From contig DMYQ01000151.1 of assembly GCA_003482555.1 (NCBI GenBank), positions 4,515-9,615 of the forward strand: a stretch of 5,101 bases of DNA, in the 5' to 3' direction. Positions 3,939-5,101 of this stretch are shown in pieces (the stretch's first letter is position 1; every line of letters begins with the position of its first letter). Position numbers and translations under genes: made by a program. Under the pieces are notes generated by a model. The model was given only the letters and a program-made list of their open reading frames with translations. It was not told the origin of the DNA and ran no database searches. This DNA is from Janthinobacterium sp. (GTDB lineage Bacteria > Pseudomonadota > Gammaproteobacteria > Burkholderiales > Burkholderiaceae_D).

Positions 3939-5101
3939 ATGTGCGGCATCGTCGGCGCAGTAGCGCAACGCAATATCACTCCCATCCTGCTCGAAGGCTT
4001 GAAGCGTCTGGAATACCGCGGCTATGATTCCTGCGGCATCGCCCTGCACGTGGATGGCCAGTTGCAGCGTTCGCGCAGCACCTCGCGCGTGACCGACCTG
4101 GAAGTCCAGATCGACGAAGCGCAATTGAGCGGCTTCACCGGCATCGCCCACACGCGCTGGGCCACGCATGGCGCGCCCGTGTCGCACAATGCCCACCCGC
4201 ACTTCTCGCCCAGCGACGACAGCGCCCGCATCGCGCTGGTCCACAACGGCATCATCGAAAACCACGACGAGTTGCGCGCCGAATTGAGCGCCCTCGGCTA
4301 TGTGTTCCAGAGCCAGACCGACACCGAAGTGATCGCCCATCTGGTCGACCATATGTATAACGGCGACCTGTTCGACACCGTCCAGCAAGCCGTGAAACGC
4401 TTGCACGGCGCCTACGCCATCGCCGTGTTTTGCCGCGATGAACCGCACCGCGTCGTCGCCGCCCGCCAGGGCTCGCCGCTCATCGTCGGCGTCGGCAAGG
4501 GCGAAAACTTCGTTGCCTCGGACGCCATGGCGTTGGCCGGCACCACCGACCAGATCATTTACCTGGAAGAAGGCGACGTGGTCGACCTGCAACTGGCGCG
4601 CTGCTGGATCGTCGACGCCGACGGCAAGCCGGTGCAGCGCGAAGTCAAGACCGTGCACGCCCACACGGGCGCGGCCGAGCTGGGCCCGTACCGCCACTAC
4701 ATGCAAAAGGAAATCTTCGAGCAGCCGCGCGTCATCGGCGACACCCTCGAAGGCGTCACCGGCATCATGCCGGAATTGTTTGGCGACGGCGCTTACAAGA
4801 TCTTCAAGGAAATCGACCGTGTGCTGATCCTGGCTTGCGGCACCAGTTATTACTCCGGCTTGACGGCGAAATACTGGATAGAATCGATCGCCAAGGTGCC
4901 GGTCAGCGTGGAAATCGCCAGCGAATACCGCTACCGCGACAGCGTGCCGCACCCGAACACCCTGGTGGTGACGATTTCCCAGAGCGGCGAAACGGCCGAT
5001 ACCCTGGCCGCGCTGAAGCATGCGCGCAGCCTCGGCATGCAGCACACCCTGACCATTTGTAACGTGGCCACCAGCGCCATGGTGCGCGAATGCGCGCTCG
5101 C
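3939..5101 (+). CDS. glmS: Glutamine--fructose-6-phosphate aminotransferase (isomerizing) GlmS, 5' part (runs off window)
   Basis: 387 codons are visible of a family about 610 residues long. GlmS makes glucosamine-6-phosphate from fructose-6-phosphate and glutamine in the cytoplasm, the first committed step to UDP-GlcNAc. The class II glutamine amidotransferase domain fills about 2-240: MCGIVG places the nucleophile Cys2 next to Met1 so it becomes the N-terminus after Met removal, then YRGYDSCGIA (26-35), HTRWATHG (71-78), HNGIIEN (102-108) and QTDTE (126-130). The linker GPYRHYMQKEIFEQP (249-263) leads into the first SIS isomerase domain with CGTS (300-303), ASEYRYRD (327-334) and SQSGETADT (347-355). 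All catalytic residues expected in this part are present. The gene is divergent from the Lrp-type regulator and is the functional partner of glmU, though not in one operon with it. Confidence 0.98.
   Translation, partial: MCGIVGAVAQRNITPILLEGLKRLEYRGYDSCGIALHVDGQLQRSRSTSRVTDLEVQIDEAQLSGFTGIAHTRWATHGAPVSHNAHPHFSPSDDSARIALVHNGIIENHDELRAELSALGYVFQSQTDTEVIAHLVDHMYNGDLFDTVQQAVKRLHGAYAIAVFCRDEPHRVVAARQGSPLIVGVGKGENFVASDAMALAGTTDQIIYLEEGDVVDLQLARCWIVDADGKPVQREVKTVHAHTGAAELGPYRHYMQKEIFEQPRVIGDTLEGVTGIMPELFGDGAYKIFKEIDRVLILACGTSYYSGLTAKYWIESIAKVPVSVEIASEYRYRDSVPHPNTLVVTISQSGETADTLAALKHARSLGMQHTLTICNVATSAMVRECAL

Noticed and set aside
3897..5045. 382-codon open frame on the minus strand opposite glmS
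   Set aside because: Shadow of glmS, whose catalytic motifs are complete; long antisense frames are common in GC-rich genes.

Overview
The window looks like the chromosome of a GC-rich betaproteobacterium. Protein wording and gene content fit Oxalobacteraceae (Janthinobacterium, Massilia, Duganella type), but this is judged from sequence feel and not from a database search. No mobile element, RNA gene or CRISPR array is visible. Coding density is high except for one striking 634-bp gap.

Layout: (1) 1-293, minus: 5' part of rsmD (16S rRNA m2G966 methyltransferase), cut by the window edge, with an extended -10 promoter just upstream. (2) 364-1260, minus: a DUF6279-type lipoprotein of unknown function. 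(3) 1289-2665, plus: complete glmU, divergent from the lipoprotein across only 28 bp. (4) 2666-3299: a gap between two convergent genes, filled with five modules of DnaA-box-like 9-mers. (5) 3300-3773, minus: an Lrp/AsnC-family regulator. (6) 3774-3938: an AT-rich divergent control region with three evenly spaced operator-like sites. (7) 3939-5101, plus: the first 387 residues of glmS, cut by the window edge.

GlmS (fructose-6-phosphate plus glutamine to glucosamine-6-phosphate) and GlmU (glucosamine-1-phosphate to UDP-GlcNAc) are the first and last enzymes of the UDP-GlcNAc route that feeds peptidoglycan and LPS. In E. coli they form one operon. Here an Lrp-type gene in the opposite orientation and the box arrays separate them, so they must be transcribed independently, and the Lrp-type protein is placed to control its own gene and glmS.

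The most unusual feature is the array at 2708-3272 (possibly to 3303). Five modules, all in one orientation, each start with a TTATNCACA DnaA box (four are the high-affinity TTATCCACA). Each continues with degenerate 9-mers at fixed steps of 12, 12 and then 10-11 bp, and modules of 4 and 7 units alternate. It lies between two gene 3' ends, so a promoter role is unlikely. A DnaA-binding locus for titration or nucleotide exchange (datA- or DARS-like), or an origin-like remnant, is the best working hypothesis; it is untested.
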